DNA of 37,445 bases from Sinosporangium album (GTDB lineage: Bacteria > Actinomycetota > Actinomycetes > Streptosporangiales > Streptosporangiaceae), in the NCBI RefSeq assembly GCF_900100605.1, contig NZ_FNCN01000045.1, forward strand, positions 1 through 37,445. Direction: 5' to 3'. Made by a program: the position numbers and the translations under genes. A model generated the notes under the pieces. It worked only from the letters and a program-made list of their open reading frames with translations, did not search any database and had not been told where the DNA came from. Below, piece after piece: positions 23,651 through 31,809 of this stretch. Position 1 is the first letter of the stretch. Each line of letters starts with the position of its first letter.

Positions 23651-23859
23651 GCTCTCGGACTTTATGACGGGGTATAGAGGTCGTCCTAGACCTTCGTAGA
23701 AAGTGCTACGGCGTGTCGCTCGGCGTCGCTCCGGTGACCGTCGGCCGGGGACCACGGCCGGGGCGGCTCGGTGCCCGGGGGCGAAGCCCGACGGTGAGAG
23801 CGCCGGACGTCTGGCGGGCGGGCACGCGGAGCGGGGCGCGGCCCCCGCGGTCGCGTCGA

Positions 23860-23940
23860 GCGCTGCCGCGTCGAGCACTGCCGCGTCGAGCACCGTCGGC
23901 TCGACCTTTGCCGCGTCGAGCAGCGTCGCTTCGAGCATCG
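23860..23940. repeat. Imperfect 15-bp tandem repeat upstream of the ATPase gene
   Basis: Several diverged copies of CTCGACGCGGCAGTG (minus strand), a multiple of three; if translated in the extended ATPase frame they give repeated LDAAV/LDAAA/LDATA. Copies at the left are closer to each other than those at the right. Confidence 0.75.
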
Positions 23941-23975
23941 CCTTGCCCCCGTTCCACCACCTGGGTCCGCTCTGT

Positions 23976-24042
23976 CCGAACCCATGTTCGATCTGACGTG
24001 GGAAAACTGTACTGCTAGATCGAACAAGTGCGCGACAGTTTT
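23976..24042. promoter_or_regulatory. LexA-like (SOS) box and interleaved inverted repeats
   Basis: CCGAACCCATGTTCGA at 23976-23991 matches the actinobacterial LexA consensus TCGAAC-N4-GTTCGA in 11 of 12 fixed positions. Overlapping it, GTTCGATCT (23986-23994) is inverted at 24017-24025, and AAAACTGT (24003-24010) is inverted at 24035-24042. The stretch is AT-richer than its surroundings and is the likely promoter region of the ATPase gene. The rest of 23651-24113 shows nothing else. Confidence 0.5.
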
Positions 24043-24113
24043 CGAAGAAAGCTCGAACAAAGTCTTGTCCGCGCGCAGGGGAGGGGTGATATTCGGTGGG
24101 TCGGTAGGAAATG

Positions 24114-24539
24114 TCAGGCCTTGATGGTTAGGCCCATGGCGCGGGCCGTACCGGCGATGATCTTCTCCGCCGCGTCCAGATCGGTGGTGTTGAGGTCCGA
24201 GAGCTTGGCCTTGGCCACCTCTCGGAGTTGCTCACGGGTGATCGTCGCGGCCGACTGGTGTCCCGGGCGCGCGCTGCCCGACTCGATGCCGGCGGCGCGG
24301 CGCAGCAGCGACGCGGTCGTCGGCATCTTGGTCGCGAGCTGGAAGGAGCGGTCCTCGAACACCGTGATGACGGCGGGAACCACGAAGCCGCGCTGCCCCT
24401 GCGTCGCCGCGTTGTACTGACGGCAGAACTCCATCAGGTTGATGCCGACGGGCCCGAGGTCCTTGCCGACCGTCGCAGGGCTCGCCTCGCCCGCCTTCTG
24501 CTGAATTTTGATGACCCTGCTGATCTTTTTCTTCGCCAT
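24114..24539 (-). CDS. rplK: Divergent ribosomal protein L11 paralogue
   Basis: 141 residues, full L11 length. N-terminal domain [20 protein letters not shown], then [15 protein letters not shown], linker, and a well-kept rRNA-binding C-terminal domain ([26 protein letters not shown]). It is not in the nusG-rplK-rplA-rplJ context of the housekeeping gene. Aligned by eye with E. coli L11 (VG at 24-25 in both), Pro22, Pro23 and Pro26 become Ala, Thr and Lys; changes at Pro22 and Pro26 are known for thiostrepton/micrococcin resistance. ATG 24539 is 7 bases after a -10, so the mRNA is likely leaderless. Probably an induced, thiopeptide-insensitive or stress-specific L11. Confidence 0.93.
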   Translation of the reverse strand: MAKKKISRVIKIQQKAGEASPATVGKDLGPVGINLMEFCRQYNAATQGQRGFVVPAVITVFEDRSFQLATKMPTTASLLRRAAGIESGSARPGHQSAATITREQLREVAKAKLSDLNTTDLDAAEKIIAGTARAMGLTIKA

Positions 24540-24546
24540 GGCCGCC

Positions 24547-24577
24547 ACGCTAAAGTGTCCAGTTACTGGAGACTCAA
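24547..24577 (-). promoter_or_regulatory. MerR-type promoter with 19-bp spacer for the L11 paralogue
   Basis: On the minus strand TTGAGT (24577-24572) and TAGCGT (24552-24547) are separated by 19 bases, the over-long spacing of MerR-regulated promoters. The dyad TCCAGTTACTGGA (24558-24570) lies in the spacer. A divergent MerR gene starts 55 bases from the L11 start. Confidence 0.75.
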
Positions 24578-24593
24578 GCGGAATTCCTGGGCT

Positions 24594-25559
24594 ATGGCTA
24601 GATCGCGCGAAGGTTACACAATTGGGCAACTCTCCTCGTTGTCCGGCACACCCGTGAAGACCATTCGGTTCTACTCGGACATCGGCGTGCTGCCCGAACG
24701 GGAGCGCACCCCCGCCGGCTACCGCCTGTACGGCGAAGCCGATCGGGCCAGACTGGGACTCATCCGTACTCTCCGCGAAATCGGACTGGACCTCGCGACG
24801 ATTCGCTCCGTCGTCGTCGTCGGCCGGACCGGAAACGACCTCGCGGAGGTTCTCACCCTGCACCTCGAGGCCGTTGAGACCCAGCTGCGATCCCTGCAAC
24901 GCACGCGTACGGTGCTGCGCGCCGCGCTTAAACGGGGAGACCCCATGGACGTGGATCTGAACCGCCTCAACGCCCTCGGCAAGGTCGGCGCGGCCGAGAT
25001 GGAGCTGTTGCTCGACGAGTTCCTCGGTGACGTCGGTGGCGACGGGGGCGCGCTCGCGACCTGGCTGGACGGCATGCGCCGCTGCATGATGCCGAGACTC
25101 CCCGATGACCCCACCCCTGAACAGCTCGACGCCTGGCTCGAACTGGCCGCGCTGCTCGCCGACGACGACTACCGCGACGCCCTGCGCCCCACGGGCGAGG
25201 AGAACCTGTGGGCGCGTGTCGAGGCGAGCGGTCGGCCGTACGACGCGGAGGGCCCGCAGCGTGCCAACGCGCTGATCGTCGAGGAGGTGCTGGCGGCGAA
25301 GAAGGCCGGGGTGGAGCCTGGCTCGGCGCAGGCCGACGTCGTACTCGACCGGGTGATGGCGGTGATGTCGCAGATGCACATGACCGAGGACAGTGTGGAG
25401 TTTCGCCGGACGATGGCCAAGGGCTACGTTGATCACGACCCTCGTGCCGAGCGCCACTGGGAGCTGATCGCCAAGATCAACGGCACGCCGTGGTCGCCGG
25501 AGCCCAACGAGGCCCACCACTGGATTCGCGACGCGCTCCTCCATCGCGTCACACCGTAG
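24594..25559 (+). CDS. MerR-family transcriptional regulator divergent from the L11 paralogue
   Basis: 321 residues. The N-terminal MerR winged helix is clear ([39 protein letters not shown]), followed by the dimerisation coiled coil (about 85-115, [21 protein letters not shown]). The C-terminal 190 residues are helical and acidic, of a type seen in large actinobacterial MerR proteins; I cannot match them to the thiopeptide-binding TipAS domain. No cysteine cluster for metal sensing is seen. ATG 24594 (MARSREGYT) is used. The shared 54-base control region with a MerR-type promoter makes the L11 gene its direct target. Confidence 0.9.
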   Translation: MARSREGYTIGQLSSLSGTPVKTIRFYSDIGVLPERERTPAGYRLYGEADRARLGLIRTLREIGLDLATIRSVVVVGRTGNDLAEVLTLHLEAVETQLRSLQRTRTVLRAALKRGDPMDVDLNRLNALGKVGAAEMELLLDEFLGDVGGDGGALATWLDGMRRCMMPRLPDDPTPEQLDAWLELAALLADDDYRDALRPTGEENLWARVEASGRPYDAEGPQRANALIVEEVLAAKKAGVEPGSAQADVVLDRVMAVMSQMHMTEDSVEFRRTMAKGYVDHDPRAERHWELIAKINGTPWSPEPNEAHHWIRDALLHRVTP

Positions 25560-25659
25560 CCGGGGCCGACGCGCTCAAAAGGTGCTTGCGGACAGGCGTT
25601 TCTGCCGTTTGTTGATCACTGCCTGAGGTGGACCGCTCACGCATCGCATAATCTGACGC

Positions 25660-26478
25660 ATGGCCTACTCACGCTTGCCGAAGACAAACGCGAAACTCGG
25701 GCGGGTGACGGGGGCCCTGGCCCTGACCTGCCTGGTCGCGACCGCTGCGGCGTGTGGAGGCACGCAGGCCGCCTCGCCCGCCTCCACCTCGCCGTCCGAG
25801 ACCGCGACGACTGGGACGACCGCGCACAGCGCGCAGGTCGCGCAGACCGCGCCCGGTGAAACATCCGGTCATAGCGGCAGCCCGTCCGCGAGTCCAAGTC
25901 CGACGGGGACGCCCGGGTTCACCTCACAGGTGTCTGGAGTGACCAGGGACGAGGTGAAGTACTCATGGCGTCCCGGATGTCCCGTAGGGCTGGATGATCT
26001 AAGGAAGGTCACGCTGACCTACTGGGGCTTCGACGACAAGCCGCACACTGGTGAGCTTGTCGTGAACAAGGCAGTCACCAAGGACATCGAGACCATCTTC
26101 AAGCGCCTGTACGACTGGCGTTTCCCCATCGCCCAGATGAAATCCGTCGATGCCTACAAGGGCAGTGACTTCGACTCGATCGAGGTGAACAACACCTCTG
26201 CGTTCAACTGTCGCCCCGCGACGGGTTCGAGTAAATGGTCCATGCACGCGTACGGCCGTGCCATCGACATCAACCCCCGCGAGAACCCTTACGTGTCGGC
26301 GGACGGCTCCGTTGCCCACACCAACGCGCGACGCTTCGTCAAGCGGCCCCTGAACGAGCCCGGCGTCATCAACCCGGGTGACCGTGTCGTGCGCGCCTTC
26401 GAAAGCCTCGGCTGGGAGTGGGGCGGCTACTGGTCGTCGATCAAGGACTATCAACACTTCTCGAAGGGGGGCGGCTGA
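25660..26478 (+). CDS. M15-type D,D-carboxypeptidase-like lipoprotein
   Basis: 272 residues. Signal peptide with lipobox ATAAACGG (lipidated Cys32), a Ser/Thr/Pro-rich linker to about 95, then a peptidase_M15 domain with zinc ligands His196 and Asp203 (SMHAYGRAIDIN, the SxHxxGxAxD motif) and His256 (WGGYW...DYQHF). Expected to act on cell-wall peptides outside the membrane. ATG 25660; TAATCT at 25649-25654 just upstream fits a -10 for a nearly leaderless mRNA. Single gene, followed by tRNA-fMet. Confidence 0.9.
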   Translation: MAYSRLPKTNAKLGRVTGALALTCLVATAAACGGTQAASPASTSPSETATTGTTAHSAQVAQTAPGETSGHSGSPSASPSPTGTPGFTSQVSGVTRDEVKYSWRPGCPVGLDDLRKVTLTYWGFDDKPHTGELVVNKAVTKDIETIFKRLYDWRFPIAQMKSVDAYKGSDFDSIEVNNTSAFNCRPATGSSKWSMHAYGRAIDINPRENPYVSADGSVAHTNARRFVKRPLNEPGVINPGDRVVRAFESLGWEWGGYWSSIKDYQHFSKGGG

Positions 26479-26560
26479 CCCGTTCTCGGTTGATCTTTCC
26501 CATGGGATCCGCGTTGTGGTGTCACCTTGCCCGGGGATGGGGTAAGGTTGGGGACAACGA

Positions 26561-26634
26561 CGCGGGGTGGAGCAGTTCGGTAGCTCGGCGGGCTCATAAT
26601 CCGCAGGTCGCAGGTTCAAATCCTGTCCCCGCTA
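26561..26634 (+). tRNA. Initiator tRNA-fMet (anticodon CAT)
   Basis: CGCGGGG acceptor with unpaired C1, A11-U24 in the D stem (GAGC/GCTC) and anticodon loop CTCATAA mark an initiator tRNA. The anticodon stem is GCGGG/TCCGC, so the pair next to the loop is G-U instead of the third G-C of the usual GGG/CCC. T-arm GCAGGTTCAAATCCTGT. CCA is not encoded. Confidence 0.93.
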
Positions 26635-26644
26635 CTCGAGTGGA

Positions 26645-26676
26645 CGCCCACTTGATCCTTAAGGGTCAAGTGGGCG
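26645..26676 (+). terminator. Hairpin terminator of tRNA-fMet
   Basis: CGCCCACTTGATCCTT is followed directly by its near-perfect complement (one G-T pair), then TTT. It begins 10 bases past the tRNA. Confidence 0.85.
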
Positions 26677-26700
26677 TTTCGCATTTCACGGCTGGTTGTT

Positions 26701-26750
26701 CTTACGGGTTCCCCTGGTCTTACGGGTTTCCCTGGTCTTACGGGTCTCCC
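26701..26750. repeat. 18-bp tandem repeat
   Basis: CTTACGGGTTCCCCTGGT, CTTACGGGTTTCCCTGGT and a partial third CTTACGGGTCTCCC follow each other without spacers between the tRNA terminator and the PEP-synthase-like gene. Confidence 0.9.
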
Positions 26751-26822
26751 GCCGCTTGGTGGCCACTGGCGGTTCCACGAATGGCATGTGCGGCTTGCCC
26801 GCGCCTCTTGCCGACCGGTGGC

Positions 26823-26840
26823 TAGACTGATTTCATCAGT
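26823..26840 (+). promoter_or_regulatory. Candidate promoter/operator of the phosphotransferase-like gene
   Basis: TAGACT (26823-26828) fits a -10; it overlaps the dyad ACTGAT-TTC-ATCAGT (26826-26840), suitable for a TetR-type repressor such as the one encoded downstream. The mRNA leader would be about 75 bases. No TTGACA-like -35 at normal distance. Confidence 0.45.
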
Positions 26841-26911
26841 TGTTGAGTTAAGTGTTCGCCAGGCAAGATCCGCTCGTTGGCTGGGGCTGGAGGGCTCCGG
26901 AGGGGATGGTC

Positions 26912-29626
26912 ATGGTTGAATCTCTGGTCCTGAGGTTTCATGAAATTCAGGGCGACGGCGATGGGGCGGTTCTGTCCCTTGTCGGGGGCAAGGCGGCCAA
27001 CCTGGGGGTTCTCACCCGGGCCGGCTTCCCCGTTCCGCCCGGGTTCTGCATCACCACCGAGGCATACCGCCGGATCGCCGATGCGGCGGGGCTCGACCAT
27101 GTGATCGAGGCGCTGACACGGGCGTCCTCCCATGATCTCGCCACCCTCAACCGGCTCGCCGAGCAGGCGCGCGACCTCGTGCTGGCGGCCCCGGTGCCCG
27201 ATGACATCGCCGATGCCGTACGCGTGATCATCGACGGCCCGGTGGCGGTCCGCTCCTCGGCGACGGCCGAGGATCTTCCACATGCCAGCTTCGCCGGGCA
27301 GCAGGACACTTTTCTCAACGTCGTGGGTGCCGATGCCGTCCTTGAGGCGGTCCGGCGGTGCTGGGCCTCCCTGTGGACCGACCGCGCGGTCGCCTACCGT
27401 GCCGCCAACGGCATCGATCACCGAGTCGTACGCCTTGCCGTGGTGGTCCAGGACATGGTGCAGGCCGAGGTGGCAGGGGTGATGTTCACCGCCGATCCGG
27501 TCACGGGGAGCAGGCGGCGGGCTGCGATCGACGCGGCTCCCGGGCTGGGGGAGTCCGTGGTGTCGGGAGAGGTCAACCCGGACCACTTTGTGCTGGACAA
27601 GCTCACCCATCAAGTGCAGGAGCGCAGGCTTGGTGACAAGTCTGTCGCCATCCGCTCCCTCGTCGGCGGCGGCACCGAACGCGTCACGCTCTCCCAGGCG
27701 GACTCATGCCTGACCGATGAGCAGCTCGTCGCACTCGCCCGTCTCGGTACGCGGGTCGAAAAGCACTACGATGCCCCGCAGGACATCGAGTGGGCGATCG
27801 ATGCCGACGGCGTGCTGTGGCTTACCCAAACCAGGCCCATCACCACCCTCTTCCCGGTTCCGTCGACCGCCCCGAAAGACCTCGACGACCTGCGTGTCTA
27901 CTTCTGCTTCAGCGTCGCACAGGGACTTCAGCGGCCGATCACTCCGATGGGGCGATCCGCCTTCCGCCTGCTCTCTGCGATGCCGGCGAGATTTATGGGC
28001 ATCTCAGTGCCTGATCCGGTCAAGGGGGCTCCGGCCTTCGCCGAAGCCGGCGAACGCGTATTCGTCGACATGACCGGAGTCGCCAGGAGTCGCGTGGGAC
28101 GCGCGATCGTGCCCCGACTTCTCGACGTCATGGAGGCTCGATCGGCCCGTATCCTGCGCGACCTGCTGTCCGATCCACGCCTCAGCGTGACGCAACGGTC
28201 GCCGCTGCCGTTCCTACGGAAAGTCACCAAGTTCGCCGCCGAACACGCATTGCCGGCGCTAGCCGTACAGGCCCTCGTCAATCCGGCCGCACCGCGGCGT
28301 CGCGTGGCGCGGCTGAGGCAGGTTTTGCGCGTACGGCTGGCGCCGCCGCCGGCCGACGCCCCGCCCGCGGCCCGCCTTGCCTACGTCGAGCGGGTGCTCG
28401 GCGCGGCGCTGGTGCCGTTGCTACCGAGGATCGCGTCCGCGTTCATCGCGGGCTTCGGGATGCTGGGCCTGGCCGACCGGCTGCTGGGCGATCGGGCCAA
28501 AGCGGGCGAGGTCCAGGCGGTGCTCCGCGGGCTGCCCAACAACGTGACGACTGAGATGGACCTGGCCCTCTGGCAGGTTGCCCAAGGGATCCGGAAAAAT
28601 CCGGACTCGGCAAGGGTTGTCTTGGAAACGCCTGTCGCCAGGCTCGCCGAGCAGTACCGGGAGGGAACGCTCCCGGCGGACATACAGGGCGGCATAAGCC
28701 GGTTCATGGAGGTCTACGGCCATCGTGCGGTGGCGGAGATCGACCTTGGACTCCCACGCTGGTCGGAAGAACCTGGGCATATCCTCGGCATTCTCGCGAA
28801 CTACCTACGGCTGAACGACCCGGAGGCGGCGCCGGACGTCCAATTCGCACGGGGAGCCGCCGAAGCCGAGCGCATGATCAGAGTCCTGGCCCGCCGGGCC
28901 GGTGGGGTGAGGGGGGCGGTCGTCCGGTTCGCCCTCGGCCGCGCGCGTGCGCTGATCGGCTTCCGCGAATCGCCCAAGTTCTTCGTGGTCACCGTACTGG
29001 CCGCAGTGCGCCGACAAATCCACCTGATCGGTGTGAACCTCGTCGACCGCGGTCTGATCGACAACGCGGACGACGTCTTCTTCCTCACCCTCGCCGAACT
29101 CCGCGAGCATGTGAATCTGCCCGACGGCGTGGACGACCTGCGTGACGGCATGGACGACCTGCGTGACACGGTCGCAGCGCGGCGGGAGGCATATGACCGC
29201 GAGCTCCGTCGGAAGCACATCCCCAGGCTGCTCCTCTCCGACGGCACCGATCCAGAATCGACGGTGTCCACGTCGACTGCTTCGCAAGCACCGGTTGAGG
29301 GGGCACTGGTCGGAACCCCGGCATCCGCCGGAAAAGTCACGGGTGTGGCGAGGGTCGTACTCGATCCGGTCGGTGCGTACTTGGAGCCAGGCGAGATCCT
29401 TGTCTGCCCTTCGACGGATCCGGGGTGGACTCCGCTGTTCCTCACCGCAGGCGGGTTGGTGATGGAAATGGGCGGGGCCAACTCCCACGGATCAGTCGTT
29501 GCCCGCGAGTACGGCATCGCCGCAGTTGTCGGCGTAACCGGGGCAACCGACCACATCACCACCGGTCAGCGGATCACCGTGGACGGGACATCCGGAGTGG
29601 TGTTCACCGCCGAGAACACCTCCTGA
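26912..29626 (+). CDS. Rifampin-phosphotransferase / PEP-synthase-like enzyme
   Basis: 904 residues with the order of Rph and PEP synthase: N-terminal pyruvate/PEP-binding ATP-grasp domain (VGGKAANLGVLTRAGFPVPPG; VAVRSSATAEDLPHASFAGQ; WAIDADGVLWLTQTRPIT), a long middle domain after about 330 (PITPMGRSAFRLL), and a C-terminal swivelling phosphohistidine domain with GGANSHGSVVAREYG near residue 865. The catalytic His of SHG is present. Rph phosphorylates rifamycins with ATP; here substrate specificity cannot be read off, and other members of this family exist in actinomycetes. ATG 26912 fits GGAGGGG best; ATG 26906 is an alternative. TetR follows. Confidence 0.82.
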   Translation: MVESLVLRFHEIQGDGDGAVLSLVGGKAANLGVLTRAGFPVPPGFCITTEAYRRIADAAGLDHVIEALTRASSHDLATLNRLAEQARDLVLAAPVPDDIADAVRVIIDGPVAVRSSATAEDLPHASFAGQQDTFLNVVGADAVLEAVRRCWASLWTDRAVAYRAANGIDHRVVRLAVVVQDMVQAEVAGVMFTADPVTGSRRRAAIDAAPGLGESVVSGEVNPDHFVLDKLTHQVQERRLGDKSVAIRSLVGGGTERVTLSQADSCLTDEQLVALARLGTRVEKHYDAPQDIEWAIDADGVLWLTQTRPITTLFPVPSTAPKDLDDLRVYFCFSVAQGLQRPITPMGRSAFRLLSAMPARFMGISVPDPVKGAPAFAEAGERVFVDMTGVARSRVGRAIVPRLLDVMEARSARILRDLLSDPRLSVTQRSPLPFLRKVTKFAAEHALPALAVQALVNPAAPRRRVARLRQVLRVRLAPPPADAPPAARLAYVERVLGAALVPLLPRIASAFIAGFGMLGLADRLLGDRAKAGEVQAVLRGLPNNVTTEMDLALWQVAQGIRKNPDSARVVLETPVARLAEQYREGTLPADIQGGISRFMEVYGHRAVAEIDLGLPRWSEEPGHILGILANYLRLNDPEAAPDVQFARGAAEAERMIRVLARRAGGVRGAVVRFALGRARALIGFRESPKFFVVTVLAAVRRQIHLIGVNLVDRGLIDNADDVFFLTLAELREHVNLPDGVDDLRDGMDDLRDTVAARREAYDRELRRKHIPRLLLSDGTDPESTVSTSTASQAPVEGALVGTPASAGKVTGVARVVLDPVGAYLEPGEILVCPSTDPGWTPLFLTAGGLVMEMGGANSHGSVVAREYGIAAVVGVTGATDHITTGQRITVDGTSGVVFTAENTS

Positions 29627-29773
29627 CTAGGGCAGCCCTCATCAGGACAAGTCCTGCTACGGGCCACGGACCCAACCGCAGGTGCACGGTCGTTCCCAGA
29701 CACATGCCGCCGTGTCTGCTTGGTTGGCTGGAGCGGCGATCACACAAAATCGCAATCAACTTAAAAATTGCAG

Positions 29774-29779
29774 TAGACT
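29774..29779 (+). promoter_or_regulatory. -10 element of the TetR gene (leaderless)
   Basis: TAGACT ends 6 bases before ATG 29786. Upstream the arms GCAAT (29752-29756) and ATTGC (29767-29771) form an inverted repeat that could be the TetR site. Confidence 0.5.
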
Positions 29780-29785
29780 CCAAAA

Positions 29786-30439
29786 ATGACCGAGGGGCTT
29801 CGAGAGCGGAAGAAGCGGCAGACACGCCAGCGCATCTCCGACGTTGCCGTCGACCTCTTTGTGGCGCGTGGCTTCGACAGGGTCACCATCGCCGAGGTTG
29901 CCATGGCTGCGGAGGTGTCGGTCAACACTGTTTACAACTACTTCGAGTGCAAAGAAGATCTCGTCCTGCCTCCCGAGGAGGCGTCTCCGCAGCGGTTGGC
30001 CGATATCGTCCGGCAGCGGCAGGTTGGGCAGTCCGCGGCGGGAGCGGTATTGGCTCGGCTGCGGGATGAAGTGCGGAGGCATGACCGCAAGGTTGGGTTG
30101 AGCACTGGATTTGGACGAGTGCTGGAAATGATGCGGGCGGCCCCCACGCTGACTGCCCGACTGGAAGACCTCGGCCGTGAGATGACGGAGGCTCTTGCCC
30201 TCCTGCTGGCCGAGGAGACCGGGGCGCATCAGGATGATCCGCTGCCGCGTGCGGTCGCCTGGCAGATCGGGAGCCTGCACGCGCAGGCTTACTCCGAGAT
30301 CGGGCGGCGGACTACCGCTGGCGAGTCTCCGGATGTCATCGCCGCGGCCTTGGTGGAACTACTGGACACCGTCGAAGGACTCCTCGGCAAACGTGTGCTG
30401 GGCTATGCCGTACGAAAGGACAAGTCATGTTCAGGGTGA
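29786..30439 (+). CDS. TetR-family transcriptional regulator
   Basis: 217 residues. The N-terminal helix-turn-helix is classic: RERKKRQTRQRISDVAVDLFVARGFDRVTIAEVAMAAEVSVNTVYNYF. The C-terminal ligand-binding part is helical, with TGFGRVLEMMRAAPTLTARL. The start is placed by the -10 6 bases away. It lies 160 bases after the phosphotransferase-like gene with its own promoter and overlaps the DUF6204-like gene by 13 bases. Probable repressor of itself and its neighbours. Confidence 0.93.
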   Translation: MTEGLRERKKRQTRQRISDVAVDLFVARGFDRVTIAEVAMAAEVSVNTVYNYFECKEDLVLPPEEASPQRLADIVRQRQVGQSAAGAVLARLRDEVRRHDRKVGLSTGFGRVLEMMRAAPTLTARLEDLGREMTEALALLLAEETGAHQDDPLPRAVAWQIGSLHAQAYSEIGRRTTAGESPDVIAAALVELLDTVEGLLGKRVLGYAVRKDKSCSG

Positions 30440-30723
30440 CCATCCGCGGCAAGTTCAAGGGGCTGGGTGAGGACGGCAGAGCCACCGTGCTGGCGGCCGG
30501 CGGCATCGCCTACACAGAAGGCGGGACGTTCACTCACGATCAGAGCGTGTCCGCCTTCACTTTCCGGTGCCAGGTGCCCGCGGGACCGGACGACGGCGAG
30601 GATGAGGCGGCGCTGGGAGCGATGGCCGCGCTGGACGTCTACGGTTGCTCATACGAGATCTTGAAGATTGCTGTGACGGACATGCGTGACATCAAGATTC
30701 GGCGAAGGGCGCGGACCATGTGA
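30427..30723 (+). CDS. DUF6204-like small protein
   Basis: 98 residues: MFRVTIRGKFKGL at the N-terminus, EGGTFTHDQSVSAFTFRCQV in the middle and DVYGCSYEILKIAVTDMRDIKIRRR at the end, as in actinobacterial DUF6204 proteins. Function unknown. ATG 30427 lies within the last codons of tetR, so translation is coupled and its expression is tied to the TetR regulator. Confidence 0.83.
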   Translation: MFRVTIRGKFKGLGEDGRATVLAAGGIAYTEGGTFTHDQSVSAFTFRCQVPAGPDDGEDEAALGAMAALDVYGCSYEILKIAVTDMRDIKIRRRARTM

Positions 30724-30786
30724 AAGCGGCCCATTTCATTTCGGTCGGGCAGGCCTTCGACCGCTCGGCCGTTAGGATCGCGGGCC

Positions 30787-31626
30787 ATGACGACGATGGA
30801 GGAATTGGTCCGCCTGGTGCCGCCGCCCACCGAACCGGTCGATGCGCGAGGTGACTGGCGCGAGGTTGAGGGCGTTCTCGGGCTTGGGCTGCCCGGTGAC
30901 TTCAAGGCGCTCGTCGAGCTATACGGCGTCGGGCAGTTCGTTAGCTTCGTCACGCCGTTCCCCCCTTTCGGTGCGCATCCGCTCCTGATCCAGAGAGCTC
31001 AGGGGTTGCTTGACAGAGAGCGGTACATGCGTGAGAAGGAGCCCGACGAATACCCTTATCCGCTTTATCCGGAACCCGGCGGGCTGCTGGAGTGGGGAGG
31101 CACCGACAACGGTGACTCACTCTGCTGGCTGACTACGGGAGAACCGGACAACTGGCGCGTCGTGGTTTGGAATCCGCGCAGCAACGCCTACGACGCGCAT
31201 GACGTCGGCGCGGTGGAGTTCCTTCACGGCTGGTTGAGCGGGCGGATCACTTCGCCGAGATTGCCCGATGAGGTCGAGGCGTCGCCGTGGTTCGAGCCGT
31301 TTCGTGAGCGCGAGCACGTCTACATCGAGCTTTCGGAGGGCGAGTTGCCCTACCATCAGCGACTGCGGATCCTGCGCGACGCGCTTGCGCCCACAGCGGA
31401 CCGAGGCAGCTCCAGCGACGAGGACGGCGATCGGCAGGACCACTTCGCCGCCACGGACCTCGACTGGTTGCTGACCTACGAGACGGTCTACGGTCACCAG
31501 ATCCGGGTTGCCTTCCCGCCCGAAGACGAGGAGCAGGTTCGCGTCACGCTGTTCGACGCGGCACGCCACATGGGTTGCCAGGTGCTGTCGACGACGACGC
31601 GTCTGGGAGAGCCGGTGTGGATCTGA
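30787..31626 (+). CDS. SMI1/KNR4 (SUKH)-like protein
   Basis: 279 residues. The first half has the SUKH pattern: DWREVEGVLGLGLPGDFKALVELYGVGQF, PEPGGLLEWGGTDNGDSLCWLTTG and VGAVEFLHGWLSG. The second half (from about 165) is a separate unrecognised alpha/beta part ending HMGCQVLSTTTRLGEPVWI. SUKH proteins include immunity proteins of contact-dependent toxins, but no toxin gene is adjacent. TAGGAT at 30773-30778 is 8 bases before the ATG, consistent with a nearly leaderless transcript. Confidence 0.8.
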   Translation: MTTMEELVRLVPPPTEPVDARGDWREVEGVLGLGLPGDFKALVELYGVGQFVSFVTPFPPFGAHPLLIQRAQGLLDRERYMREKEPDEYPYPLYPEPGGLLEWGGTDNGDSLCWLTTGEPDNWRVVVWNPRSNAYDAHDVGAVEFLHGWLSGRITSPRLPDEVEASPWFEPFREREHVYIELSEGELPYHQRLRILRDALAPTADRGSSSDEDGDRQDHFAATDLDWLLTYETVYGHQIRVAFPPEDEEQVRVTLFDAARHMGCQVLSTTTRLGEPVWI

Positions 31627-31809
31627 GCCTCTATGCACTCCCACGCTCTGCGGTTTCGCTGTGTCCGTCCGTCTGACACGGCCGCCGGCTGACCCACCGG
31701 ACCGGACACGTCGCTCACGACCTGACGAGAGCAAAGATCGCATGACTACGGTTTGCCATGTGATCGTCACGGAATGAATCAACGGTGATGGAGGGTCCGC
31801 CCCGTCCGC

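Noticed and set aside
24594-25559. TipA-type thiopeptide-binding regulator
   Set aside because: The MerR domain fits, but the C-terminal part does not show recognisable TipAS sequence; only a general link to L11 remains.
24114-25559. Thiopeptide biosynthetic cluster around the L11 paralogue
   Set aside because: No precursor peptide, cyclodehydratase or lantibiotic-type dehydratase genes are in the window.
26761-26911. Rifamycin-associated element upstream of the Rph-like gene
   Set aside because: No 19-base GGGGCTTGC-type dyad was seen; only the ACTGAT/ATCAGT dyad is present.
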